NCBI GenBank assembly: GCA_037447655.1
Contig: JBBHKE010002847.1
Span: 31,852 to 95,851 of the forward strand
DNA length: 64,000 nucleotides
Direction of reading: 5' to 3'
DNA from: Zygnema cylindricum
Lineage: Eukaryota; Streptophyta; Zygnematophyceae; Zygnematales; Zygnemataceae
The notes under the pieces were generated by a model. That model searched no databases and was not told where the DNA came from. It saw only the letters and a list, made by a program, of their open reading frames with translations. Below, piece after piece: positions 1 to 10,958 of this stretch. The position numbers and the translations under genes are program-made. Position 1 is the stretch's first letter; every line of letters starts with the position of its first letter.

Positions 1-1100
1 ATTTTTTATTAAGTTTTTTATTAAGTTTTTTTTTAAGCTTTTTTTCCCTAAGCATGCTTTGACATGCTTAGTCATTCTTTTGTTTCTTTTCACTTTAGCA
101 TGGAGGAGCAAGGGAAGTGAGGAGAAAGAGGGAATGTACGGTACAGTGTACGGTACGGTACCGGTTCGGGATCATTTACTATCGATGACGTCACGTCTCC
201 CGAAGGAAGTTCGTAAAAAGTTCACGCGAATTGAGGCGAAACCGAAGGATGACGTCACGTGATGCTGACGTGGCGTGTCACAAAGTACAAAAGACCTACT
301 TTAGTAGAACCGTCCAAGAAAAAAAGTGTACGGACAAAAGCAATATCGTTGGTTCGTACGAGGTTCATTGGAGTCAATGACGCAAAAAGTACGATTTCAC
401 TTTTCTTTGTTTTCTTACTGATTCGTACAGTTTCGTACGAATCCCTTTTTTTCGAATTTTTTTTTGAATTATTTTTTGAATTATTTTTTAAAAATTTGAA
501 TCGTACGGACACCGGCGGGACTGGCGAATCGGATGCTGACGTGGCAGAGCATGAGGACAGTGACGAGCACTTTTATTTTTTCGATGGTCGTATTCGAATG
601 CGGTCCAATCATAATCGAGGCGAGATTTGCGGCGACAGCAGTACAGTACAGTACAGTACAGAACTGTACTTTCGTATATAATTGATGACGCTGAGTTGTC
701 CGTACACTGGTAATAATGGTGGGACACGTCGGCTCACTTTTGACTTTTGACCTCCAGTTTTTGACTTTTAGCGATATGACGTGGCACTAAATGGAAACTG
801 CCATTTAGCACTCCGTTGAATCCGACAGTTCCAGACATAGCTGTTCAAATCGAAAAGTACGCACGAAACGAACGAGCTAATAATACGTAATAATCGGCAA
901 AACTGAAATATTCGCACGAATTGAAACTCTATGGTTCCAAAACGTCGACTCGAGGCCAGCATGACAGACTAAATGCTGTCCTGCGTATCGAAGCGGTATC
1001 AATATCGGTCCGATTCTCATAGGCATTCACTTACGTGCACCATTTTCCATGGCGCTTTCACCAAATTTCATCATACCCTGTTATGTGCGATATTTGCACA
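1..1100. other. Gene-free, AT-rich stretch
   Basis: I see no convincing gene. The start is T-rich, and 450-495 holds a degenerate GAATTATTTTTT repeat. A (GTACA)4 run lies at 641-660. Perfect TGACGTCA palindromes occur at 186-193 and 250-257, with related TGACGTGGC words near 538 and 778. Short ORFs here have no recognisable domains and overlap one another. Confidence 0.6.
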
Positions 1101-1102
1101 TC

Positions 1103-1905
1103 TAAGGGTACTTTCGCATGTGCTAAAGTTACATTTAATTTCTGTCGTTTTCTTCCATAACTTCGAAAAAAACGAGAAAATCCGCAACCGTACCAACAAA
1201 TACAAATTACCACCGTACAAGTTGCGTTACCTTGAAACCTTATGCGTACAGTAGTTTGTCGTCTAGCGTGATACAATTTGTCGTTTAGCGCATTTCGACC
1301 CACTTTCGCGTCCTTTCAACACATGTTCAAACTTTACATTAAATCACCTCGCGAGGTGATTTGAAATAAAGTCCAATAATGTGAGCGAGTAGGCAGACGC
1401 TGTCGCACGTGTCAGTAATTTTTTACAGTTTTTGTGAGCAGAGTACCAAAAAAAAAACACTCTGCACGTTTCCAGCCTGTGCGTATTGTTTTCCGTGGGC
1501 TGATTTTCGTACAAGGGCCGTCTCTCTCAAAAACACGAGTGGCGTGTGAAAAACATTGGCCACCTGTCGGCAAATGGGAAGACGAAAAACGAAACCGCAT
1601 TTCTGTGAGAACGAAAGGTAATTTAGAATTTCGACACGTCGACAATGTGGCATATGGACATTGCGAAGTCAAAAAAATTGTACGGCGTGCGCAAAGACGC
1701 CTCAAATTGAAGCCGAGTAGAGGTTTCGCCTCATTTTGTGTACCACTTCATCTATCATATTGTTTCGTACACGTCTACGTAAGTCACCTTTTTAAGTGAC
1801 AAGTTATTTGCGTTTACATCCGAATGCTCTGAAAGTTGTACGGAGAATCTTCGCTGAAAAACAAAGTAACAAGACTAAGTTTCGGTTACATGCGAAAGTA
1901 CCCTA
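1103..1905. mobile_element. TIR element, possibly Tourist/Harbinger-like MITE
   Basis: The left end TAAGGGTACTTTCGCATGT (1103-1121) is repeated as an inverted copy at 1888-1905. The termini read TAA-GGGTAC...GTACCC-TAA, which fits a 3-bp TAA target with GGG-starting TIRs, as in PIF/Harbinger-derived MITEs. A central palindrome (CACCTCGCGAGGTG near 1346-1361) resembles the centre of the elements at 36.8-38.3 kb and 58.2-59.6 kb. No transposase is visible, so it would be non-autonomous. Confidence 0.6.
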
Positions 1906-2699
1906 AGCCACCGCTCTTTTTCACACATTCCCTCGCTGTTAACCTGACGCCCTGATTAAAATACCAAATACAAATTTCAAACAAAATTTTAAAAGTTTAA
2001 ATTTGAATACAGAAAAATCTGAAAACGGCTTCCCACGTTTTCTTCCTATCACCTTTTTGTTCATTACTATATGTATTTGTGGTTGAGCTTAACCATGGCA
2101 CAGTCAACTCGCCTTCTCCAATTGCTAAGCCACTTACAAACACCTTTCTTTGCTTCACACTCTTTTTTCATCTCAACTGTCTCTTACTCTTTCGCAATGT
2201 GTGGCCAATTAGAACCTTGTTTGGGAATTTGGTTGCAAAAAAACGTCGAGAGTGTGCGACAGTCTTCATACCAAAGTGACACGGAGATTGGGGGGCACGA
2301 CATCCACGATAGTGAATATACATATTTCCAAGTGACGATGGAGAGTTCCAGAACGAGGAGCCTTTTGAGGAAGAAGAAGCAATGGGAGATGTTAACGTGA
2401 AGGATTGAAGCTACGCTAACCTCTCGGTAACACCCAAGAAAATACAACATGTATCAACAAAGATTACTCGCATGCCAGTAATCAATTGAAGTATCGTCAA
2501 TGAACAGGCCAACGGAGACATAAACCTCATTCCAAGGACCTTTAAGAAGTTTCTCCAACACTTCACGGGAAACTACTCATGTAGTAAGTGTTTTAACCAT
2601 TCTTATTTTCCTTTATCACATTAATCCCGACTGTTTACATGCTTTGACACCCGCGCCTGACATATAATCACTAATCTAAGTCATTATTTTCTTGTATCT

Positions 2700-2700
<1 letters not shown>
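1906..2700. other. No gene seen; short dispersed repeat near 2,515-2,580
   Basis: No coding sequence can be supported. The stretch around 2,515-2,580 (CGGAGA..AAACCTCATT..GGACC..AAGTTT..CACTT) is clearly similar to 60,620-60,680, so it is a copy of a dispersed repeat whose full limits I cannot fix. Confidence 0.45.

Positions 2701-2736
<36 letters not shown>
2701..2736. repeat. Uninterrupted poly-C run (C36)
   Basis: Thirty-six consecutive C residues, starting right after TATCTA and passing into a pyrimidine tract. The length is likely to be unreliable in an assembly. Confidence 0.98.
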
Positions 2737-3360
2737 ACTCTCCCTCACCCTCTCATATTTTTACATTTGTTCTCTCTCACCACCATGAGTGTCAAATTGT
2801 CCACTTTTGGTCAATATGTCTCACTATCCTCGCCTTTCTCTCTCTTGCCCTCTCTCCCTCTCCCTTCCCTTATTCCACTCCATTCCTTATCCCCCCTCTC
2901 TCTTTCTCTCTCTCTCCCTTCTTCCTTTCCTCTCCCACTCCCTCTTTTTTTTTTTCCCCGCTCCCTCTCTCCCCCACCTTTCTCCCTCCCCCCTGTCTCC
3001 CCTTCTCCCTCTCTCTCCCTCTCCATCCTTGTGACTTCTCCCCTATCTATCCCTTCATCCCCTCTCTCTCTCTCTCCATCCCCTCCCCTCCCCCCACCTC
3101 TCTCCCTCACTCTTCCTTTTTTTTCCTCAATCCCTCTCTCTTTCCCTCTCTCCCCTCTCTCCATCCCTCCCTCTAACTCTCTCCCGACTCCTCTCCCTCC
3201 CTCCCCCCTCTCTCCCTCTCTTTATATCTCTCTATCTCCTCCCCCTGTACCTCTCCTCTCTCGCCCCCTCTTTTCCTCTCATATCTTTCCTCTCTCTTCC
3301 ACTTCGTTATTGCAATATTTTTTTTCTCCCTATTCCATCGTCTTTTTTTTATCCCACACG
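2737..3360. repeat. CT-rich low-complexity tract
   Basis: About 620 bp made almost entirely of C and T on the plus strand (CTCTCTCTCC, CCCTCTCTC and similar), following the C36 run. ORFs across it translate to Ser/Pro/Leu or Arg/Glu/Gly runs and are artefacts of composition. Confidence 0.95.
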
Positions 3361-4869
3361 AGTACATTGGAATTCATGCGTGTGTGTAGTTAAGGGAAAG
3401 CGATGACAATGAATCGTTGCCTACCTATTGATTAGGGATAAACGAAAGCATGGGCGACGACGTTGTGTCGTCCCCTCAGTGTTGTTAGGGTCGTGCTCCC
3501 TCAGGCAAAAAGTGGAATTATTTACTGGGGAAAGTACCTTCCCGTACTAAGTTGTATTGTATTTTTTATATTTTTTATAAAACATGTTCACTAGAGATTC
3601 ATAAAGATTCTCCAAAATTTTGGGTGAAAAAATCCACTGTCCGATTTCAAGTTTTCGAAGCAAACGCTCCTTTTGTCCAGCGAATGGCAAGTCTCCTCAA
3701 CTGTCCCCAATGGGAGACTTGCCACACATAGAACGTGTCTATTGGTTCACTTGGAAACAAAAGATATGACCCACTCGCGCACAAGCGATTACAACCTATC
3801 ATTTGGCAAATGCCACGTGCCTTTGTACAAGGTGTATTCAAATCGATCGAAAGCGACGAAAATATCTTTGCCGGAGGATATCCAGCCGACACTTCTTTTA
3901 CTTTGCGTAAATTACTTTGCGTTGGAATCATAATGCCATAATTTGTATAGGTATAAAGTACGCACTTACAAAAGTTAAAGTTTTTACCGTTTTATAAATC
4001 TTAAATTTTGCATGTGTGTATAGAAACGTCGTTGAGATTTTGTACTTTTCAAATCTTTCAATATTCACGGTGGCCTGAACAGGTTCCTAAGTGGTTCCAA
4101 TCGCAATCCAACACATACGCAATTGGTGCCTCGCTGGCACAACTAGATGGAGAAGTGATATAAATATTACATCCAGTAAACGTGTTCGTACGATTACTGA
4201 AAACGCCTGATGTAGCACGACCCTTAGGGATGCCTTCCATTAGCGAAAAAGTGGGGCTATTTACCTTGGGCCGTACTAATTCGTACAAGTCTGACCATTA
4301 TTTTTTTCCAAAGAAAACATCATTACAGAAAAATGTCCAAGGTTGTAGGCATAAATTCTGACCATTACATGCCATTACACTTTTTATCCGAGACGCCACG
4401 TCACCAAGCCTACAATCTTAAACGACCGTGCACAGGGGAGGACTTCTCAGAGACTGAACTTGTAAAAATGGGCTGCGTAGAAAAGGGAAAAAAAACCCAC
4501 AATGAGCGCGCGCGTATGTGCGTACACGTCGCAAAGACCATGTGCCTTCTGCCAGGGTGGCTACGTATCCGCCGAAATTATCCTGTCACGCTCCCACCAT
4601 CAAAGTTTGCCGCCGCCTTTTTGTCGTTCCGTTTTTAAATTGTCGGTAGTACACTTGCACGATTCACACTAGAAATGGATGACGGATCAGATGAGGAAAT
4701 GAATGTCCCTTTTTTTTTTAGGACGTGTATTACCCATGACGTCACCACACGTCAACAAAAACGTCGCGATGTGATTCATGTTGTTGTACGATTAGTCATG
4801 GATGACTCAAATCCGTCCATACCAAACCATTGTTCTATTTATTCCGCTTTTTTACGTTCTATTTTATAA
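3361..4869. other. No gene seen
   Basis: About 1.5 kb without a supportable gene. Two similar stretches, around 3,493-3,552 and 4,219-4,278 (AAAAAGTGG..TATTTAC..GGG..CGTACTAA), suggest a decayed internal repeat. TGACGTCAC occurs near 4,738. Confidence 0.5.
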
Positions 4870-4879
4870 CATATAAATG

Positions 4880-5467
4880 TATGAGATTCACGGACGCAGA
4901 TCGGACCCCACAAGTTAGCGCGATCGGACGGTGGACATTCACGCCGCCAACCCGGAATGAACTTTTGGCGGCTATCAGTATTAGTGTCACGCAGTGACAC
5001 CTGGCGGCATATCATTGGCCACCGGAGAATACGGGAGGAGGAACCATGGCTTTCAAGCTGACAACGTCAACTAAAAAGCCATGTCGTACAATGGCCGTAC
5101 AAGAAGTACATCGGCCACTATACCTTCTTGTACTATAAAGTCCTCCCATTGGTCTAGGGTTTAGTAGTAGATAGCTGTGAGTAGAGGTTTAGGGACTTAT
5201 AGTTTTTTAGGCGCCTCTCCCGATGTGACCTTTTGTATTTATAGGCTATCTCTGGCCAGCCATAACTTACTGCTCAAGGGAGCAAATTCAACGATTCTTT
5301 TTGCGTTCGGCTCAAGGAATTCGGGTCTTCAAAGGGGTGAAAGTGGTCAGAATACTTGTGTGCCTGGGCGGCACTTATTTATTGGGAAAGCCAAAAGGGC
5401 ATATATTATCCTAGAGGCTTCATGTAAGCTGGATACTCTGTGGGCCAATGGAGGTCACATTGTTACA
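4880..5467 (-). mobile_element. Truncated copia LTR (Element 5 family), minus-oriented copy
   Basis: This stretch read in reverse matches the first part of the LTR at 55,539-56,475. Shared segments include the CCATTGGCCCACAGAGTATCCAGC region, the poly-motif around AGTAAGTTATGG, and the stretch around CCATGGTTCCTCCTCC. It ends cleanly near 5,467 at what would be the LTR terminus. The other end, near 4,880, is truncated, so about 590 of some 940 bp remain. No partner LTR or internal region is next to it. Confidence 0.75.
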
Positions 5468-5469
5468 CG

Positions 5470-5643
5470 GTTAGTCGCGAAAAATTGAGTTTCGATTAAC
5501 TTTTATTTTCGTAAATGCGTTTCGGTTAACGGTTAATAATTTGGAGCATGACATAACCCGGTCAAGCTTCGGGTACTCAGATTTTGAAAAAAAAAACGCT
5601 CAGTTTCGGTTATCTAAAATTTTGACTTTTGCGACCTCTATTT
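5470..5643. repeat. Partial copy of the TIR element at 18.7-19.2 kb
   Basis: The segment from AGTCGCGAAAAATTGAG to TTTTGACTTTTGCGACCT matches 19,034-19,205 closely, including TGCGTTTCGG, CATGACATAACCCG and the A-run followed by CGGTTA. Only the right-hand part of that element is present here. Confidence 0.7.
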
Positions 5644-6123
5644 TATAGCCAAATTTTTGTCCTGAGTATCAAAGCGTTCTTATTATTTTTCAGATTTGCA
5701 TATCGCGAAGGATCGCAATATTTGTCGTGACGTCAACCGTGCATTTTTCGGCCTTCGGAGGCCGTGTGAAGGGGTGAAGGTCTCTTGTGAAGTGTCCACG
5801 TCGCCCCCCCTCCCATCCCGCTTTACGACGCCGCGTTGTTGGTATAAATAGGTTTAGGGTTTTTTTATCATTTGTGTTTTTTTTATGTAAAAAAAAACAC
5901 AACCAATAACCCTATGACCCTAAAAATCCAAGGTACCTGGGCGGTATTTTGCAAAGTGTGAAGGTCACGGCGCATTTCGCCTTACGTAGGAACACTTCAC
6001 ACCCTTCACTCTACGGGCGATAAAACTAACGAACCTTACCTGTACTGTACTGCAGTTACAAGACATTGTGAATCGCTTTGAGGCTATGAGGTAAGAGTTA
6101 AAAAACTGGATAGCATTGAAAAC
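5644..6123. other. Intergenic, with a TATA-like site and an A/T hairpin
   Basis: No gene is visible. TATAAATAGG occurs near 5,842 and is followed by TTTAGGGTTT; it is promoter-like, but no ORF follows. A perfect-looking hairpin at 5,871-5,903 pairs TTGTGTTTTTTTT with AAAAAAAAACACAA around a 4-base loop. Inverted GTGAAGGGGTGAAG / CTTCACACCCTTCAC pieces at about 5,763 and 5,996 may be the ends of a decayed TIR element. Confidence 0.4.
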
Positions 6124-6343
6124 TATAGTGTATCGCTATTAGTGTTAATGTTATTTTTGTCACTCAAAACATCTTTTCCCCGATACATATTTGTCCGGTT
6201 CTCACATGGAGACCACCAATCGCAAGATGAGAATCTCGACTTTCAATCGCAACCGGCAGGTCCATAATCCTACTAACGTAAACGGAGAAAAGATGTTTTA
6301 AGTGACAAAAATAACATTAACACTAATAGCGATTCACGGTGTA
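6124..6343. mobile_element. MITE family 1, copy a
   Basis: About 220 bp with roughly 50-bp TIRs. The left arm reads ..ATCGCTATTAGTGTTAATG and continues to ACATCTTTTCC; the right arm is its inverted complement ending GCGATTCACGGTGTA. It is non-coding. Other copies are at 17,855-18,063, 18,509-18,726 and 57,741-57,944. The intact ends are flanked by TA, which fits a Tc1/mariner-type target. Confidence 0.85.
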
Positions 6344-6398
6344 CCGTAACTAGGGTGGCATATCGATGCCAAAACTACATTGTACGATACAGGTCAAA

Positions 6399-7447
6399 TG
6401 AAACTCTGAGACCTCCATAAGTCCTCAGAGTGGACAGCTTCCAAGAAGCCTCTAGGATAATCCTGACCCCTTTGTGTTTAAGCAAAAATAACCGCCACCC
6501 TGGCAGACAAAAACTCTGACCAACTTCACCCCTGTGAAGACAAGAATCCCCTGAGTCGATAGCAAAAAGAATCTCTGAATTTGCTCCCCTGAGCAGTAAG
6601 TTATGGAGGGTCAAAGTTGACCTTTTGTACAGAAGCTCTCTGGGAGAGGGGGTCCTATCTTCTAATTTTTCTAAGTCCTATCTCTCTCACAGACTCTATC
6701 TACTGATGTACGGAACCAATCAGAATTGAGTTCCGTACGCAAAAGTACAGCTGCCGGTGTATTTTATGTACGGATATTGTACGACATGGCCAAAATGTCG
6801 ACACATGTCAAATCCGGATTCGGTGCCATAATCTCCGGAGATTCCACAATCCAACGGAATTTCGCCACGCGTCATCCGATGTGGCGATGGCCACAAACCG
6901 CCGAAATCTTCCTCCGCGATCTCGGCGCTAATCCCGGCCGTCCGATTAAATTCGGCTTTAATCGTAGCCGTAATAAATACATGCGCGGTATTTGTTTCAT
7001 TTACGAAACAAATGCGCGGTACTGATTTTTGTCCGTACCGTAAGTCGTACATTATATATTACTGGATCTATGTATCCCGTAATTCATTTCAGTTAAATGG
7101 TTTATCGCTTGTATACATATGTAAATAATTATCAAACTATATGCTAGGTAACACTACCGCTAGATTAAACGGCTAAGGCTACCGGCTACTTCGTGTCTGC
7201 CGGCCGGCAGGTACAAGGATCAAATCCTGCCGTCGGCACATACATTTTAATTAAATATATAAACCCTAATATAAAATTCCCGTAAACCTCAGGATAGCCA
7301 AGGTAGCCATGGCTCTAGCTTCCTCTCCAATTTCTCAGTGACTGCGACAAGTTTGAGAGTTGGAGAGAGAAGTTAGAGATAGACTGCCTCGACTTCTATA
7401 TTTCTTTTCAGACCTAGAAAATACTAATAAAACCATTAGTTTCTACA
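6399..7447 (-). repeat. Element 1 3' LTR
   Basis: 1,049 bp, TG..CA ends, next to the polypurine tract at 7,448-7,460. It is nearly identical to 11,800-12,848. It contains a tRNA-like segment on the plus strand, opposite to the coding strand. ORFs inside the LTR are chance frames shared by both copies. Confidence 0.96.
7161..7243 (+). other. tRNA-like (A-box/B-box) segment in the Element 1 3' LTR
   Basis: A segment with a D-arm-like ACGGCTAAGGCTA and a T-arm-like AGGATCAAATCCTGCC lies inside the LTR. It is antisense to gag-pol and is repeated in the other LTR at about 12,562-12,644. The B-box-like part is close to GGTTCAAATCC. I could not pair an acceptor stem, so this is a tRNA-related internal promoter-like sequence rather than a tRNA gene. 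Confidence 0.4.
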
Positions 7448-7460
7448 CTCCCCTTATTTT
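7448..7460 (-). promoter_or_regulatory. Element 1 polypurine tract
   Basis: Read on the minus strand, AAAATAAGGGGAG directly precedes the 3' LTR. It would prime plus-strand DNA synthesis. The pol stop codon (7,461-7,463) immediately abuts it, leaving no 3' untranslated internal sequence. Confidence 0.9.
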
Positions 7461-10400
7461 CTAGTCAATCTTTAATTTCAGACCACACTTCTCCCTGCAA
7501 AAAATTAGCTTAGGGGAAGGCACAGGTTTGGTCATCATATCTGCTACCATCTCACTATCTGGTCTGTACTCTAAACTGATTATTTTGTTTTCTACTTTCT
7601 CTCTAACAAAGCTGAGTCTGATGTCCATGTGTTTGGCTTTAAAATGGTGTTTAGGATTGGCAGAAATAGCGATTGCTGCCTGATTATCACAAAATATTTT
7701 CTGCACACCACTCTTAAGGTGACCAAGCTCACCAAGCAAAGACTTGACCCACATCAATTCTTTTACAGCAGAGCAAGAGGCCATATACTCAGCCTCCATG
7801 GTGGACTGAGCAATAACCTTTTGCTGTTTGCTACTCCAACAGCAAGCCCCATCACCCACATATAATACATATCCAGAAGTACATCTCCTCATCGGAGCAT
7901 CACCATAATTGGCATCACTCCAAGTAGTGATGTCAGTATTCTCCCCACCCAAATGCAACCATAAATCTCTAGTTCCTACCAAGTATCTAAGGACTCTCTT
8001 AGCTGCCTCCCAATCCTTCTTAGTGGGAGCATTTAGACTTCTACTCAGCACTCCTACAGCTGCAGCTAAATCCGACCGGGTACAATTCATAAAATAGATT
8101 AGACTTCCCACTACTTGCCTGTAAGGAATAGTCTGCATGAACTTCTGTTCTTCAGGAGATAATTCCTCGTCTAAGACTATCACTCCTTCTTCCTCACTCC
8201 CCTCACTTCCCTTCTTCAATTCCATTGGAGTTGTACAACTATTAGCTTTATCCATTTGAAATTTTTCAAGCATGTTCCCTATTGCTTCCTTTTGAGTCAA
8301 TCTTATAATTTTTCTTTTTCGGTCTCTCTCTACTTGAATTCCCAAAATATATTTTGCTTCCCCCATATCCTTCATTTCAAATCTCCCCTTAAGATCGGTT
8401 TTCAGTTTATTAATTTTTTCCATTGATTTACTTAAAACAAGCAAATCATCAACATAAATTGCAATAAATATAAAACCTTCCTCATCTTCGAAAACATAGA
8501 TTGAGTGATCTGAGCTGATCCGAATATATCCTAGACCGGTAAGAAACTCATCAAGCTTCTTATTCCACTGTCGAGGCGCCTGTTTCAAACCATAAAGAGA
8601 TTTAATCAGCCGGCATACCTTACTCTCCTCTCCTTCTTCCACAAACCCTTCGGGTTGTCGCATGAAGATCTCCTCTTCTAATTCTCCATGCAAAAAGGCT
8701 GTTTTGATGTCCATCTGGTGCACTTCCATGTCTTCCGCCGCTGCTAAACTGAGAAGTATGCGGACGGAGGGAAATCTGACCACCGGGGCAAAGGTTTCCT
8801 CGTAGTCAATTCCTTCCTTTTGTGTAAATCCCTTTGCCACTAATCTGGCCTTGTAGCGCTCGATTGTGTTATCTGGGTTCAGTTTTAGTTTGAAAACCCA
8901 CTTACAACCAATTGGTTTTCGGTTAGGTGGACAGTCCACCAGCTCCCAAGTATCGGCTGCCATGATTGAAGCCATCTCCTCATTGATGGCTGTCTTCCAC
9001 CGGTTTCTTTCTGGACAAGTCATCGCCTCTCGATAAGTTTGAGGTTCATCTTGATGAGATAGTTTAGTTACCTTGTTATTAACCTGTTTTTCTTGCAGTC
9101 TTTTGCTACTTCTCCTCCCTCCCTCAAAATCTGAGGCCGGAATAGATGGTTCTCGTGGATTCTTTCGAACAAACTCGGCTTCTCCCCTATCCCTTGATTC
9201 CGAATCAATTTCCACCACGTCTTCCGCTTCGAGTAGAGTTGTCACTGGAGTTTCCACAGCCGAGTCCTTTTCGGTCTGATTTGTTCCTGCAAGAATGTCA
9301 TCGTCTCTAAAACCTGGATAGTTAGGAAGCTCAAAGTCATCAGAATTTTCTGACTCAAATCTGATTTTTACTGACTTTGTATATTTGAAGGGATCCACAA
9401 ACTTTCCTTCATCCATAACTACTAGATGCTTTACTAAGATTATATCTTCTCTTTTTAGATCATAAACTCTATATCTTTTAACATCCTCATCATATCCTAA
9501 TAAGTATCCCGGTTTTCCTTTAGGATCTAGCTTCCAATTGGACCGATCAGTATCTAGACTGAATACTTGACTGCCGAAAACCTTTAAATGAGATAAGTCT
9601 GGTTTCCGGCCTGTCCATCTCTCATAAGGTGTTTGATCTTTTATAGCTGAAGTAAGAACTCTATTTTTGAGGTAATTAGCACAGTTCATTGCTTCTGCCC
9701 AAAACCTTTTTCCTATCTTCTTATCCGACAACATACTTCTAGCACTATCACTTAGTGTTCTATTTAACCTTTCAGCTACCCCATTCTGTTCAGGATTTTC
9801 TGGCACTGTCTTTTGGTGTTGAACCCCATCTTCCCTCAAAAAATCCTCAAACTGGTTAGAAGTATACTCTCCACCATTGTCACTCCTTACTCTCTTCATT
9901 GGAGTTTCATGGAGTTTTTCGCTCCATGCTTTATATTGTCTAAAACAGTCCTCAGCCTCTGACTTGTTTTTCAAAAAATATACTCGGGAATACCGAGACC
10001 AATCATCAGTTATAGTCATCATAAATCTCTTCCCCCCCGGTGAGGGCACTCTAGCCGGTCCCCAAATATCTGTGTGTACTAGATCTAAAAGTTTTTCTCC
10101 CTTGTAGGTGGCTGTTTTTGGAAAGGGTAATCTGTGTGCTTTACCTTGAGCACACCCACTACAATCACTTATATCATCACTCTCACTGAACTGAATCCCT
10201 TCCACCACTCCCATCTTTTTCATCTCTCTTAACTTATCTAGATTCACATGCCCAAGCCTCTTATGCCACATCATAATATCATGAACACCAGCATAATAAA
10301 GTTTCTTCGTTTCATTACTTAAGATCAGCCTAAACATCCCATGGCTACCTTTCTCAGCAATGAAATAGACATCCTCCTCAAAACTAGCAGTAAAGACTCC

Positions 10401-10892
10401 TTCCCTAGTGCTAGTGAAAAAACCCTTATCATCTAATACTGATGTAGAGATAAGGTTTTTGTTCAGCTCCGGAATAAACAATACATCGGAGAATGTTAAT
10501 ATGGATGTCTTTCCTTCTACTAACACTTTCAGATCTACCGATCCTACAAGAGTAGTGGTGACTATCCTCCCATCCCCATACTCTATCTCTACGGTGGGAA
10601 TCTTTCTTATCTTAGTGAACAGGTGTCTATCCTTACACATGTGCATTGAGGCACCTGAATCTTTAATCCAACCTGCTTCACCTTTCAATCCACCGTAAGC
10701 ACATTTCTGCCTTCGTGGAATTTCAACCTCAGTTTTCGCCTCCAACTCCTCATCCAAAAGGAGCTCATCGTCCTCGTCCTCGGATTCCGCCTCAAGTACC
10801 TGTGTGACAAGGGCCTTTTTCTTTCCTCTCGGGGTACCACCGGTCTGCCCCTCCTTTAACCGAAGCTCGGTTAGCTTGGTGCACTCTGCCAT
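7461..10892 (-). CDS. pol: Copia pol polyprotein: protease, integrase, RT, RNase H
   Basis: 1,143 residues from the first Met; the frame is already open from 10,958, just after the UAG that separates it from gag. In order: acidic linker; aspartic protease with DSG at about 78-80; GAG-pre-integrase zinc region (HKRLGH near 210 and CSGC near 244); integrase core with D275, D338 and E374 (HTDIWG, RSDNGGEY, EQNGVAER); reverse transcriptase (KWVFKLK near 664, IYVDDLL with the catalytic pair at 815-816); RNase H (WSDANYGD near 991, MEAEYMA near 1,032, KHHFKAKHMDIR near 1,081). Every catalytic motif is intact. The order is diagnostic of Ty1/copia. The real product is expected as a Gag-Pol precursor, so the Met at 10,892, which lies inside the zinc knuckle, is probably not a true start. 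Confidence 0.95.
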   Translation of the reverse strand: MAECTKLTELRLKEGQTGGTPRGKKKALVTQVLEAESEDEDDELLLDEELEAKTEVEIPRRQKCAYGGLKGEAGWIKDSGASMHMCKDRHLFTKIRKIPTVEIEYGDGRIVTTTLVGSVDLKVLVEGKTSILTFSDVLFIPELNKNLISTSVLDDKGFFTSTREGVFTASFEEDVYFIAEKGSHGMFRLILSNETKKLYYAGVHDIMMWHKRLGHVNLDKLREMKKMGVVEGIQFSESDDISDCSGCAQGKAHRLPFPKTATYKGEKLLDLVHTDIWGPARVPSPGGKRFMMTITDDWSRYSRVYFLKNKSEAEDCFRQYKAWSEKLHETPMKRVRSDNGGEYTSNQFEDFLREDGVQHQKTVPENPEQNGVAERLNRTLSDSARSMLSDKKIGKRFWAEAMNCANYLKNRVLTSAIKDQTPYERWTGRKPDLSHLKVFGSQVFSLDTDRSNWKLDPKGKPGYLLGYDEDVKRYRVYDLKREDIILVKHLVVMDEGKFVDPFKYTKSVKIRFESENSDDFELPNYPGFRDDDILAGTNQTEKDSAVETPVTTLLEAEDVVEIDSESRDRGEAEFVRKNPREPSIPASDFEGGRRSSKRLQEKQVNNKVTKLSHQDEPQTYREAMTCPERNRWKTAINEEMASIMAADTWELVDCPPNRKPIGCKWVFKLKLNPDNTIERYKARLVAKGFTQKEGIDYEETFAPVVRFPSVRILLSLAAAEDMEVHQMDIKTAFLHGELEEEIFMRQPEGFVEEGEESKVCRLIKSLYGLKQAPRQWNKKLDEFLTGLGYIRISSDHSIYVFEDEEGFIFIAIYVDDLLVLSKSMEKINKLKTDLKGRFEMKDMGEAKYILGIQVERDRKRKIIRLTQKEAIGNMLEKFQMDKANSCTTPMELKKGSEGSEEEGVIVLDEELSPEEQKFMQTIPYRQVVGSLIYFMNCTRSDLAAAVGVLSRSLNAPTKKDWEAAKRVLRYLVGTRDLWLHLGGENTDITTWSDANYGDAPMRRCTSGYVLYVGDGACCWSSKQQKVIAQSTMEAEYMASCSAVKELMWVKSLLGELGHLKSGVQKIFCDNQAAIAISANPKHHFKAKHMDIRLSFVREKVENKIISLEYRPDSEMVADMMTKPVPSPKLIFCREKCGLKLKID

Positions 10893-10958
10893 ATAGTGCC
10901 CCGGTTTCTTACAAAAATGACATAAACCTTTGGGAGCCCTTGGTTCGAACTCGCCAAC

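Noticed and set aside
2692-3393. 233-residue Pro/Ser/Leu ORF and antisense Arg/Glu ORFs
   Set aside because: They lie wholly in the poly-C and CT tract; openness is due to composition, with no domain or conservation signal.
6720-7052. 110-residue ORF repeated in both Element 1 LTRs
   Set aside because: It is duplicated only because the LTRs are duplicated; it overlaps another frame on the other strand and has no motif. The LTRs of Elements 3 and 5 do not keep it intact.
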